Below are positions 17,123 through 25,248 of a stretch of DNA of 64,000 nt, piece by piece (position 1 is the stretch's first letter; each line of letters starts with the position of its first letter). Position numbers and translations under genes: made by a program. Under the pieces are notes generated by a model. It was not told where the DNA came from. It did no database searches and saw only the letters and a program-made list of their open reading frames with translations. Where the stretch lies: assembly GCA_965237595.1 (NCBI GenBank), contig CBDEFY010000006.1, positions 310,001 through 374,000 on the forward strand, read 5' to 3'. This DNA is from UBA9611 sp965237595. GTDB lineage: Bacteria; Chloroflexota; Dehalococcoidia; Lucifugimonadales; UBA3495.

Positions 17123-19159
17123 CTAGGCCAACAAGAGGGCCAGAATTATGGCCAAAACACCGAATGCTATTCCCGTGGCGTAGGCCTGCACCTGGCCGCT
17201 CTGGAGCTTTCCGATGGCCGTGCCTATGTTCCGGAAGAACCATCCAATCAGGTCCACTATGCCGTCAATGAGGTTGCGGTCTATCCAGTCCAGGGTCCCG
17301 GCGATAACCCTGAAGAACCCCCTCCGCACCGCCACGTCTTCGTACAGGGTATCCACGTAGTATTTCTGGGTCAGCAGGGTATGCACGGACTTCGCCTGCT
17401 CCAGAGGATCGGTTCGCTGGTCCCGCCGGCGGAGGTAGACCGCGAGGGCCAGCCCGATCCCCGATAGGGCCGCCACGGTGGACACGGTGGCCATCCACCG
17501 GCTGAAATCCAGGGTTTCGGCATGTCCCCCAAGGCCCAGGGCCGCGCCCAGACCGTCGGCCAAGAACCCGGTGATCCAGTGTCTGGGGATGCCTATCTGT
17601 TCGTCCCATTGGGGATTGGCCAGGTAGCCCAAGGCCACCGCCGCCAGTCCCAGCACCACCATGGGGAGGACCATGATGAATGGAGATTCGCGCAGGTGGA
17701 CGCCGCCATGGCCCGCCGCTCCAGCCGGAACGTTCTGACCCTTCTCCTCCAGCTCCTTCTCGACCCCGCCACGGAACTCTCCGTGGAAAGTCAGGATTAT
17801 CATCCGGATGGTGTAGAAGGCGGTGACAATCACGCCCGCCAGCAACGCGGAGAAGGTCACCCGGCTGACCCAGGTGTCGACCGGGCCGGCGCCGTTCCAG
17901 GCGCCCAAGAGAATCTCGTCCTTGCTCCAGAACCCGGCCAGGGGAATGATGCCCACCAAGCTCAGGCCTGCCACCACAACCAGGACGTAGGTGATGGGCA
18001 GGTGACGCCGCAGGCCGCCCATGTAGCGCATGTCGAAGGTGCCCGTGGCGTGGTTGACGCTGCCGGCCCCCAAGAAGAGCAGGGCTTTGAATGCCGCATG
18101 GGTCACCAGGTGGAAGATGGCCGCAGCGTACAGTCCCAGGCCCAAGGCCGCCATCATGTAACCCAATTGGCTGATGGTTGAGTAGGCCATGACCCGCTTG
18201 ATGTCGTTCATCACCAGGCCCATGGACGCCGCCATGAGTGCGGTGAAAGCCCCCACCAGTGCCACCACCGTCATTGCGTCGGCGGAGTTCTCGAATACCG
18301 GGAAGAACCGGGCCACCAAGAAAATGCCGGCGGCAACCATGGTGGCCGCGTGAATCAGAGCGCTGACCGGAGTGGGGCCTTCCATGGCGTCGGGCAGCCA
18401 GGCGTGGAGCGGGAACTGACCCGACTTGCCCACCGCCCCGGCGAAGATTCCCAATGCCAGCCACGTCAGGACCGCTCCCCCCAGGACTGCGCCGGCAGCG
18501 GCCTCTGGTTGGGCCGCCTGCCAGATGTCCGGAATGTGGAAGGCGTTCAGTCCGGCGGCGGCAAAGTCGTCGGCCTTGACGAACAGGTACAAGATGGCAA
18601 TCAAGAATCCGACATCGCCGATGCGGGTGATGATGAAAGCCTTCTTGGCCGCGGCCGCCGCCGAGGGGCGCTCGTGCCAGAAGCCGATGAGCAGGTAGGA
18701 CGACACGCCCACCAACTCCCAGAACACGTAGAGTTGGATGATGTTGGACGCCAGCACCAACCCCAGCATGGAGGCGGTGAACAGGGACATGTAGGCATAG
18801 TACCGGGAGAAGCTGGGGTCGCCCTGCATATAACCCAGGGAGTAAACCTGTATCAGGAGGCTGACCCCGGTGACCACCACCAGCATCACGGCGGTCAGCG
18901 GGTCCACCAGCAGCCCCATCTCGACGGTCGCGCCGCCCACTTGAAGCCATTCCAGGGGTTCGAAGTTGAGGTCGTGATGAAGAATCACGGAGCGCAGGGT
19001 CCAGATGGAAAAAGCAAATGCCGTACCCAGAGCGCCGATGGTGGCATACCCGCTGATTAGGGAATAGCGGTCGAGCAGCGGCCGGACCACCAGTGCGATG
19101 AAGGCAAAGGAGCCCAGGGGAAGCAGGAAGATAGACCAGATGACGGCTTCGCTGACCAT
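17123..19159 (-). CDS. nuoL: NADH-quinone oxidoreductase subunit L
   Basis: This 678-residue distal proton-pumping subunit carries the C-terminal lateral helix (residues about 600-678, ending GVLAIILALLLA) that spans the other antiporter subunits. The antiporter core includes FWELVGVSSYLLIGFWHERPSA, GKSGQFPLHAWLPDAMEGPTPVSALIHAATM and RVMAYSTISQLGYMMAALG. It follows the DUF2007 gene, which is inserted between nuoK and nuoL. Confidence 0.96.
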   Translation of the reverse strand: MVSEAVIWSIFLLPLGSFAFIALVVRPLLDRYSLISGYATIGALGTAFAFSIWTLRSVILHHDLNFEPLEWLQVGGATVEMGLLVDPLTAVMLVVVTGVSLLIQVYSLGYMQGDPSFSRYYAYMSLFTASMLGLVLASNIIQLYVFWELVGVSSYLLIGFWHERPSAAAAAKKAFIITRIGDVGFLIAILYLFVKADDFAAAGLNAFHIPDIWQAAQPEAAAGAVLGGAVLTWLALGIFAGAVGKSGQFPLHAWLPDAMEGPTPVSALIHAATMVAAGIFLVARFFPVFENSADAMTVVALVGAFTALMAASMGLVMNDIKRVMAYSTISQLGYMMAALGLGLYAAAIFHLVTHAAFKALLFLGAGSVNHATGTFDMRYMGGLRRHLPITYVLVVVAGLSLVGIIPLAGFWSKDEILLGAWNGAGPVDTWVSRVTFSALLAGVIVTAFYTIRMIILTFHGEFRGGVEKELEEKGQNVPAGAAGHGGVHLRESPFIMVLPMVVLGLAAVALGYLANPQWDEQIGIPRHWITGFLADGLGAALGLGGHAETLDFSRWMATVSTVAALSGIGLALAVYLRRRDQRTDPLEQAKSVHTLLTQKYYVDTLYEDVAVRRGFFRVIAGTLDWIDRNLIDGIVDLIGWFFRNIGTAIGKLQSGQVQAYATGIAFGVLAIILALLLA

Positions 19160-19228
19160 CTATAGCTTCCTCAATATCTCCTCGGCCACGTGCTCCCCTA
19201 TATCGATGGCCAGTATTACGCCAAACAT
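19160..19228 (-). pseudogene. duplicated 3' tail of the DUF2007 gene
   Basis: The minus strand reads GEHVAEEILRKL then stop, matching the last residues REHVAEEILRKL of the neighbouring protein. The nucleotides at 19163-19198 and 19231-19266 are nearly identical. The preceding residues are unrelated. An ATG directly after the upstream stop could give a 22-residue peptide, but a partial tandem duplication is more likely. Confidence 0.5.
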
Positions 19229-19423
19229 CTAAAGCTTCCTCAATATCTCTTCTGCGACGTGTTCCCGGCCTTGGGGAACGTAAATCTTGAAGGGGACCTT
19301 CTCGGCCCAGTCCAAGATGTCGCCCTCCGGTAGTATGCGGGCGGGCAGGCCCTCGCCTTCGAGGACTTCCTTCCACATCTCCGCCAGCATCAAGTTGGGC
19401 GCTTGTTTGAATTCAACCCACAT
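19229..19423 (-). CDS. DUF2007-type small protein
   Basis: This 64-residue soluble protein has the pattern of DUF2007: FKQAPNLMLAEMWKEVLEGEGLPARILP followed by KIYVPQGREHVAEEILRKL. The fold is ferredoxin-like, and the family is often called a putative signal-transducing protein, but no biochemical role is established. Here it sits inside the complex I operon between nuoK and nuoL, so it is presumably co-expressed with the respiratory genes. Confidence 0.75.
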   Translation of the reverse strand: MWVEFKQAPNLMLAEMWKEVLEGEGLPARILPEGDILDWAEKVPFKIYVPQGREHVAEEILRKL

Positions 19424-19464
19424 AAGAGTTCTCTATATAAACCCGATATAAACCCGCTGGGGGG

Positions 19465-19794
19465 TCAGTTCCGCAACTGGGTGGCCTCGGTTAGGTCCAC
19501 CGATTCGTTGGTCCGGTACATGGCGAAGACGATTCCCAGTCCCAGTGCAACCTCCGCTGCGGCCACGGTGATGATGAACACCGCGAAGACCTGCCCGGTT
19601 AACACGGCGCTGATGTCTTCTTGGAGGGCCGCCGGCGCCAGGTATCTGGCCATGGCAACCAGGGAAACGTTGACCGCGTTGAACATCAGCTCGATCGACA
19701 TCAATACGGCCAGCACATTGCGCCGGGCCAGCGCTCCGTAAAGGCCGATGCAGAACAATATCGCCGAGACGATGAGGAAGGCTTCAAAAGACAT
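19465..19794 (-). CDS. nuoK: NADH-quinone oxidoreductase subunit K
   Basis: This 109-residue protein has three membrane helices. It carries the conserved glutamates of the proton channel (MSIELMFNAVN and AAAEVALGLGIVFAMYR). It follows nuoJ with a six-base gap on the minus strand. Confidence 0.95.
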   Translation of the reverse strand: MSFEAFLIVSAILFCIGLYGALARRNVLAVLMSIELMFNAVNVSLVAMARYLAPAALQEDISAVLTGQVFAVFIITVAAAEVALGLGIVFAMYRTNESVDLTEATQLRN

Positions 19795-19800
19795 TACGGG

Positions 19801-20397
19801 CTAGCCCCTTCCCGTTCCGGGGTTTGGCCGCACCAGCACCAACGCGCCAATCAGCGCCGCCAGAAGCAGCACCGACACCGCTTCGAAGGGCAGCACATAA
19901 TCGCCAATCAACAGGTCGGCCAGACCCGCTTCTTGGGCCTGGGCCTGGTCTTCAGGGCTGGTGACGCCCGACTCGGTGAGCACGTCGCCGGACAGCGTGG
20001 TTACCGCGCTGGTCTGCACCAGTTCCACCCGTTCTCGTTGCTCGGTGGGCAGGAAGTCCCACTTGGTGTCCACGGCTACCGTGATGAGGGAGACCAATAG
20101 CAGGGCGGCAAAAACCACCGCCGGAATCTGGAGCCGGTTGGGCAGGTTACCACGCTGGATGTCGCGGGTCAGCATCACCGCAAAGATAATCAAGATGGAG
20201 ATGGCCCCAACGTAGATCAAGACCTGGACGACGGCCAAGAACTCGGCGCTGAGGAGCACAAAGAACCCGGCCACCGCCATAAAAACCAGCACCAGCAGAA
20301 GGGCGGCGCGGAACAGGTCCGGAACCAGCACCACGCCCAGGGCGGCGCCGACCGCCACCACGCTCAGTATCCAGAAGACGATGTCCTGGAAGAACAT
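19801..20397 (-). CDS. nuoJ: NADH-quinone oxidoreductase subunit J
   Basis: This 198-residue membrane subunit has the typical VLIYVGAISILIIFAVMLTRD helix (TM3, the hinge of the proton path) and a C-terminal helix LPFEAVSVLLLAALIGALVLV. A less conserved soluble loop between them (DTKWDFLPTEQRERVELV) is common in this subunit. It directly abuts nuoI. Confidence 0.94.
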   Translation of the reverse strand: MFFQDIVFWILSVVAVGAALGVVLVPDLFRAALLLVLVFMAVAGFFVLLSAEFLAVVQVLIYVGAISILIIFAVMLTRDIQRGNLPNRLQIPAVVFAALLLVSLITVAVDTKWDFLPTEQRERVELVQTSAVTTLSGDVLTESGVTSPEDQAQAQEAGLADLLIGDYVLPFEAVSVLLLAALIGALVLVRPNPGTGRG

Positions 20398-21060
20398 CTA
20401 CTCGGAATCCTCCGGGGACGAGGGCGGGGGCGCCGGCGGCGGGGCCTGGCTATCTTCAACGAATGACGAGTCCACCGGTGGCTCCTCGGAGAGTAGGTCG
20501 GTCGGCACGGGCCGGTCTATCTTCATGCCCGCTTTCTCCCGTTGGTGCCATTGCCAAGACTCCCGGCCCACTTCTTCCCAGTGGAGCGGGCGGCCTCCCC
20601 TGGGGTCGTAGCCGGCGTCCTCCAGTTGGGGCCGGAAGAAGGTACTGGGGCGTTTGTCGGCCTGGCGCAGTTGGTCGATGCCGATGACCATCTGCTTCCT
20701 GGAATATTGCCCCTGCTCGAACCCGCTGCCCATGAACAGCGCGTCATACGGGCAGGCCTCGACGCACAATCCGCAGAACATGCACTGGTTTATGGCGATG
20801 TCGAAGACCTCCAACCGGTACTTGTCGCCCTCGGCCGGAGCGGTCTCGCTGGGGGTGGTTACTATCTTTATTATCCCCAGGGGGCAGTACTTGGCGCATG
20901 AGGCACAGCCGGTACACCGTTCCTCATACCAAACAAACTCCTCGCCCCGGAAGCGGGGGTGTTGCTTGACCCGCTGCTCGGGATACTGAACCGTGAAAGG
21001 TTTCTTGGTCATGTTCTTCAATGTGACCAGCAGACCCTTGGCCATGGCCAGACCGTACAT
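20398..21060 (-). CDS. nuoI: NADH-quinone oxidoreductase subunit I
   Basis: This 220-residue ferredoxin-like subunit carries two [4Fe-4S] clusters (N6a, N6b) with ligands in CTGCASCAKYCPLGI and CMFCGLCVEACPYDAL. It links electron input to cluster N2 in NuoB. The C-terminus is extended by a proline-rich, acidic tail (PPPAPPPSSPEDSE) not usual in the family. Since nuoEFG are absent, this subunit may accept electrons directly from a ferredoxin or another donor. Confidence 0.95.
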   Translation of the reverse strand: MYGLAMAKGLLVTLKNMTKKPFTVQYPEQRVKQHPRFRGEEFVWYEERCTGCASCAKYCPLGIIKIVTTPSETAPAEGDKYRLEVFDIAINQCMFCGLCVEACPYDALFMGSGFEQGQYSRKQMVIGIDQLRQADKRPSTFFRPQLEDAGYDPRGGRPLHWEEVGRESWQWHQREKAGMKIDRPVPTDLLSEEPPVDSSFVEDSQAPPPAPPPSSPEDSE

Positions 21061-21101
21061 GCTAGCTCACCTCCCCAGAGGAATCGGCGGCTCCTGACAT
21101 G

Positions 21102-22313
21102 CTACCTCACCTCCATCGAGGAAAGGGTAACCCCCGAAACGGCCGCCACCGGACGGACCTTTTCTTGTATCAACGTGCCGAAGACCAGCAGGCAACCGAT
21201 GGCCACGCCGAAGTTGATACCGGCCATGATCCACAGGTCGACTGTGTCCAACGTACCCGCGCCGTCGCGCAGGAAGTAGACCTCCAGTGCGGTGGCGAAC
21301 AGGTTGATGATGCTGAGAGGTAGCAGGAACTTCCAGGCGAAGGCCAGCAATTGGTCGATGCGCAACCGGGGGAAGGTGGCCCGGACCCAACTGAAGATGA
21401 AGGCCAAGACCCCAATCTTCATCAGGAACCAGACCCAGCCCAGATAGTTGGAAACGGGACCGGACCAACCGCTGAGGAACAACGTAACCATCACTGCGGA
21501 AGAGGTCAGGACGGCGCCGAACTCAGCGGCCTGAATCAGGGCGAATTTCACGCCGCTGTACTCGATGTGATACCCGGCGATAATCTCCGACTCGGCTTCG
21601 GCCAGGTCAAAGGGAGTCCGGTTCAACTCCGCCGACGTTCCCGCCAGGAAGACAAAAAAGGCCAGGGGCTGCACCAACAGGAAGGGGACCGTCTGGGCGG
21701 AGACCACGTCGTCCAGGGACATGGACCCGGCCACCAGCACCACGCCCAGCAGCGACATGACCACCGGGACTTCGTAGCTGATGAGCACCGCCACGCCCCG
21801 GGACGCGCCGAACATGGCGTACCGGTTATTGGAGGCCCACCCCGCCATGAAGATGGCGATGGACGTTATCGACGTTACGGCCAAGACGTACAGGACGCCG
21901 ACGTTCAGGTTGGCTAGGGCCGTGTCCTTGGCGAAGGGCACCACCGCCATCACGAGCACCACCGGGGCCAGCATGGCCACCGGAACAATCATGAACACGA
22001 TGCGGTCGGCCCCTGCGGGGGTCAGGTCTTCTTTGAAAATCAGCTTCACCACGTCGGCCATGGGCTGGAGCATGCCGAAGGGTCCCCAGCGGTTGGGGCC
22101 CACCCGGTTGTGGAACCGGCCGAGGAGCCTGCGTTCCACCCAGGAGAAGAGACCGGCTCCTATGAGGACAGCGTTTACCAGCAGCAGCATGATGACTAAA
22201 CCAGCCACCGCGTAAGACAGCCAGCAGGGCAATAGCTGGCCCACCCACTCGTAAATCACCCGGAACAAGAGGGTATCGTGCAGGATATTGTCGGGGCCCA
22301 GGACACAGTTCAC
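21102..22313 (-). CDS. nuoH: NADH-quinone oxidoreductase subunit H
   Basis: This 403-residue membrane subunit lies at the quinone-binding site. Recognised segments include SWVERRLLGRFHNRVGPNRWG, FAGTSAELNRTPFDLAEAESE (here LAGTSAELNRTPFDLAE) and RATFPRLRIDQLLAFAWKFLLPL. It is longer than most homologues, mainly through an N-terminal stretch before the first conserved helix. The start overlaps the nuoD stop by 4 bp. Confidence 0.95.
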   Translation of the reverse strand: MNCVLGPDNILHDTLLFRVIYEWVGQLLPCWLSYAVAGLVIMLLLVNAVLIGAGLFSWVERRLLGRFHNRVGPNRWGPFGMLQPMADVVKLIFKEDLTPAGADRIVFMIVPVAMLAPVVLVMAVVPFAKDTALANLNVGVLYVLAVTSITSIAIFMAGWASNNRYAMFGASRGVAVLISYEVPVVMSLLGVVLVAGSMSLDDVVSAQTVPFLLVQPLAFFVFLAGTSAELNRTPFDLAEAESEIIAGYHIEYSGVKFALIQAAEFGAVLTSSAVMVTLFLSGWSGPVSNYLGWVWFLMKIGVLAFIFSWVRATFPRLRIDQLLAFAWKFLLPLSIINLFATALEVYFLRDGAGTLDTVDLWIMAGINFGVAIGCLLVFGTLIQEKVRPVAAVSGVTLSSMEVR

Positions 22314-23416
22314 CGGTCCACTTCACCCATGTTGATGTCTACGCTGCCCAGCGTCACAATCATGTCCGCCAATTTCCAGCCCACCAGAAGGTGCTCGGTG
22401 ACGGTCAAATTAATCAGGGACGGAGAGCGTATCTTGCACCGGTAGGGGCTGATCCCGCCGTCTGAAACCAGATAGAAGGCCAGTTCTCCTTTGGACGCCT
22501 CCACCCGCCCGTAGGCCTCAGCCCCGGGTTCAGGACGCAGCACCAACGGAACGTCCGCCCGGTACGGTCCCGGCTCGATCTGCTGAATGCACTGCTTCAC
22601 GATGCGGATGCTCTGGTGTATCTCCTGGATGCGCACCCAGAAACGGTCGTAGTTGTCGCCGCCGGTGGCCACCGGGACATCGAACTCCATCCGGTCGTAG
22701 GCGTCGTAGGGGTCCATCTTGCGCCAGTCCCAGGCCAGTCCGCTGGCTCGGAGCACCGGCCCGCTGACCGAGGCGTTGATTGCCAGATCTAGGGGCAGGA
22801 GGCTGACCCCGCGGGACCGGACCATGACTATCTCGTTCTCCAAGATTAGCTGCTCAATCTCTTTGTACTCGGATTCAAAGTCTTTCAGGAACTGGTCCAG
22901 AGCCGGCCAGAAATCGTCCGGTGCGTCGAAGAACACTCCGCCGGGCCGCATGTAGCTCACGGTGATACGCGCCCCGCAGAGCATCTCGAAAAGGTCCAGA
23001 ATCCGCTCCCTGGACCGGAAGGCGTACATGAGCGGGGTGCCCAAGGTGCCCAGGTCCTGAAGGAAGAACCCGATGCCCATCAGGTGGCTGGCCACCCGCT
23101 GCAGTTCGGCGGTCAACGTCCTCAGGTATTTGGCCCGCTGGGGCACTTCCACCCCCAACAACTGCTCCACCGCCAGGCAATAAGCCTGGTTGTTAATCAT
23201 GGACGAGACGTAGTCCAACCGGTCGGTCAGGGTGACTATCTGGGTGTAATTGCGTTCCTCGGCCAGCTTCTCAGTGCCACGGTGCAGGTAGCCGAAGATG
23301 GGCTCAACTTCCAGGATCTCCTCGCCGTCAAAGGTAACCCGCAGCCGGAACACCCCGTGGGTGCTGGGGTGCTGCGGCCCGATATTTACCGTCATCGGCT
23401 CGGTTCGGATTGGCAT
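22310..23416 (-). CDS. nuoD: NADH-quinone oxidoreductase subunit D
   Basis: This 368-residue 49-kDa-type subunit forms the quinone cavity with NuoB. The characteristic start GPQHPSTHGVFRL and the segment YVSSMINNQAYCLAVEQLLGV are present, as are the C-terminal RSPSLINLTVTEHLLVGWKLADMIVTLGSVDINMGEVDR residues in shorter blocks. NuoC and NuoD are separate genes, not fused. Confidence 0.96.
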   Translation of the reverse strand: MPIRTEPMTVNIGPQHPSTHGVFRLRVTFDGEEILEVEPIFGYLHRGTEKLAEERNYTQIVTLTDRLDYVSSMINNQAYCLAVEQLLGVEVPQRAKYLRTLTAELQRVASHLMGIGFFLQDLGTLGTPLMYAFRSRERILDLFEMLCGARITVSYMRPGGVFFDAPDDFWPALDQFLKDFESEYKEIEQLILENEIVMVRSRGVSLLPLDLAINASVSGPVLRASGLAWDWRKMDPYDAYDRMEFDVPVATGGDNYDRFWVRIQEIHQSIRIVKQCIQQIEPGPYRADVPLVLRPEPGAEAYGRVEASKGELAFYLVSDGGISPYRCKIRSPSLINLTVTEHLLVGWKLADMIVTLGSVDINMGEVDR

Positions 23417-23424
23417 TGGTAAAG

Positions 23425-23487
23425 CTCTCAGCTCTCAGCTTTCAGCGGTCAGCTAGCCCATAGCTGATAGCTGACGGCTGACAGCTA
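23425..23487. repeat. AGCTGA-type short repeats between nuoC and nuoD
   Basis: Multiple copies of CAGCT and AGCTGA units (for example AGCTGATAGCTGACGGCTGA) fill the nuoC-nuoD gap. Similar units occur at 27163-27179 and 28195-28209, also at gene junctions. They form inverted and direct repeats of unknown role. Confidence 0.6.
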
Positions 23488-23931
23488 CAAGTAGTCCTTC
23501 CGCAGTGGGTGGCCTTCAAAGCCTTCCCAGAGCATGATTCGTTTCATGTTGGGGTGTCCCTCAAAGTGGATACCCATCAGGTCCCAAATCTCCCGTTCCT
23601 GGAAATCTGCTCCCCGCCACAGGTGATAGACCGAGGGCAAGGACAGTCCATCACGGCCGTTCAACCGGGTTTTAACGATGGACGCATGCTTTTTGCTGAA
23701 CGAGGTTAGGTGGTAGACAACCTCGAAGTGGTCGATGTAGTCCACTGCGGAGATGGAGTTCAGGAACTTGAAGTCCAGCCCTTCGTCCGACTGCAAGAAA
23801 GCGGCGACCTCGGCCACCCGGGGAGCTTTGACCCAAAGGGCGTCATGGGTCGTCTCTTCAACTGAGCCTGAAACCGCGGCGCCGACCTTTTCCGCCAGTT
23901 CCTCGCCGCTCAGGTACTGAACGGCCATCAA
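23485..23931 (-). CDS. nuoC: NADH-quinone oxidoreductase subunit C
   Basis: This 148-residue 30-kDa-type subunit of the peripheral arm has the conserved ADFQEREIWDLMGIHFEGHP stretch and the C-terminal GFEGHPLRKDYL. It overlaps nuoB by 4 bp. It is short compared with many homologues but includes the full core fold. Confidence 0.93.
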   Translation of the reverse strand: MMAVQYLSGEELAEKVGAAVSGSVEETTHDALWVKAPRVAEVAAFLQSDEGLDFKFLNSISAVDYIDHFEVVYHLTSFSKKHASIVKTRLNGRDGLSLPSVYHLWRGADFQEREIWDLMGIHFEGHPNMKRIMLWEGFEGHPLRKDYL

Positions 23932-24581
23932 GAGTTATCCGGTTTGAAGCCACGTCCGAAGAGGGACAGGTTGGGGCCGTTGGGCAGGTTGCGGTATTTC
24001 TTTATCTTTTCGTGAAGCTCCATGATGCCGTAGAGCAGGGCGTCGGGACGGGGTGGGCAACCGGGGACGTAAACGTCCACAGGAATTATGTGGTCCACGC
24101 CGGGCACCACGCTGTAGGAGCCATAATATGGGCCTCCGCTGGTGGCGCAGACGCCCATGGAGATAACCCATTTAGGCTCGGCCATCTGGTCGTAGATGCG
24201 TTTGATGGCCGGGGACATCTTCCAGGTCACCGTACCGGCCACAATCATCAGGTCGGCCTGCCGGGGCGAGGCCCGGAAGGCCTCCATGCCGAACCGGGCG
24301 ATGTCGAAGCGGCCCATGGCGCTGGCAATCATCTCGAAGGCGCAGCAGGCCAGGCCGAAACTCACCGGCCACAGGGCCGACTTTCGGCTCCAGTTGACCA
24401 GTGCGTCCACCGAGGTGACCATCAGGTTGTCCTTCAGGTCCTCGGGGACCTCGATTATGGGCTCGGCCAGGGGTTCGACAGAGGTGTCTTTCAGCTCTTG
24501 GACCAGTGAACCTTCATGCCGGTCCAACTCCCAGGTCCGAGACTGGAGGGGTCCGCCCTCTTTGGAAATCTCCACTGGCAT
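23928..24581 (-). CDS. nuoB: NADH-quinone oxidoreductase subunit B
   Basis: This 217-residue subunit holds the terminal [4Fe-4S] cluster N2. Its ligands are visible as the tandem Cys in LACCAFEMIA, the Cys of SMGVCATSGG and the Cys of VPGCPPRPDALLYG. The N-terminus is longer than average (about 50 residues before the conserved core). It starts nine bases after nuoA. Confidence 0.95.
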   Translation of the reverse strand: MPVEISKEGGPLQSRTWELDRHEGSLVQELKDTSVEPLAEPIIEVPEDLKDNLMVTSVDALVNWSRKSALWPVSFGLACCAFEMIASAMGRFDIARFGMEAFRASPRQADLMIVAGTVTWKMSPAIKRIYDQMAEPKWVISMGVCATSGGPYYGSYSVVPGVDHIIPVDVYVPGCPPRPDALLYGIMELHEKIKKYRNLPNGPNLSLFGRGFKPDNS

Positions 24582-24590
24582 CGGCGTTCC

Positions 24591-24974
24591 CTATCCCCAC
24601 TCCAAGTCGTTCTTGCGCCAAGCGTAAGCCAGACCCACCACCAGGACCCCCACAAACACCGCCATCTCAATCAGCGCGAACAACTCCAATTGCAGGAACT
24701 TGGTCGCCCAGGGATAGAGGAACACCACCTCAACGTCGAAGATGACGAATAAGATGGCGAACATGTAGTAGCGGAAGTTGAAAAGGTCCCACCGCCCACC
24801 GATGGCCTCTACCCCGCATTCATAGGTCTCGGACTTGACGTCAGTGGGATTGTTGGGCCGGAGGCCAATGCGGGAGGCCATCCAGGACATCATCAGCATG
24901 CTGATGGGAACGCCGATGGCAACCACTATGAATATGGCGATGAGGCCGTATTGCCGGAAATAGTCGTCTAGCAT
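24591..24974 (-). CDS. nuoA: NADH-quinone oxidoreductase subunit A
   Basis: This 127-residue protein has three membrane helices. It contains the conserved TYECGVEAIGGRWDLFNFRYYMFAI region (with the loop Cys) and FVIFDVEVVFLYPWA. It is the first gene of the eleven-gene nuo operon, which runs A-B-C-D-H-I-J-K-(DUF2007)-L-M-N with no E, F or G. The operon promoter is predicted at 25047-25055. Confidence 0.96.
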   Translation of the reverse strand: MLDDYFRQYGLIAIFIVVAIGVPISMLMMSWMASRIGLRPNNPTDVKSETYECGVEAIGGRWDLFNFRYYMFAILFVIFDVEVVFLYPWATKFLQLELFALIEMAVFVGVLVVGLAYAWRKNDLEWG

Positions 24975-25046
24975 TGGCCTTTGTTTACTCCGGTATTTAC
25001 CCTGAACGGATTGGATCAGCCTGAGCCTGGCCCCGGAATCGTCCAG

Positions 25047-25055
25047 ATTATAGCA
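25047..25055 (-). promoter_or_regulatory. extended -10 promoter element for the nuo operon
   Basis: On the minus strand TGCTATAAT forms an extended -10 box (TGn plus TATAAT) about 73 bases upstream of nuoA. The region 17 bases further upstream has no good TTGACA match, which is acceptable for extended -10 promoters. Confidence 0.5.
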
Positions 25056-25102
25056 GAGAGCCCCCGGCCATTACAGGCAGGAAATGGGCAGGTCTGCCTG
25101 CC

Positions 25103-25172
25103 AAATCCCCCTAGCCCCCTTTACGAAAAGGGGGAGCTCCCCCCTTCAAAAATTGGGGGCGGAGGGGGATTT
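25103..25172. repeat. palindromic AAATCCCCC...GGGGGATTT repeat
   Basis: Outer arms AAATCCCCCT and AGGGGGATTT enclose a smaller CCCCCTTT/AAAGGGGG hairpin. A related copy lies inside rdgB at 26875-26951. This copy is intergenic, between the nuo promoter and the CoA-transferase. Confidence 0.8.
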
Positions 25173-25248
25173 CAGCAGTTCATTGCCGCCTTTTTCCGCC
25201 CTTGGCTAGCTGGTAATATTATTCCAACGCCGAAATCCGAAGAATGCG

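Noticed and set aside
17265..19376. A 703-residue open frame overlapping nuoL on the same strand
   Set aside because: It is a high-GC shadow of nuoL with Arg/Gly/His-rich composition and no family features.
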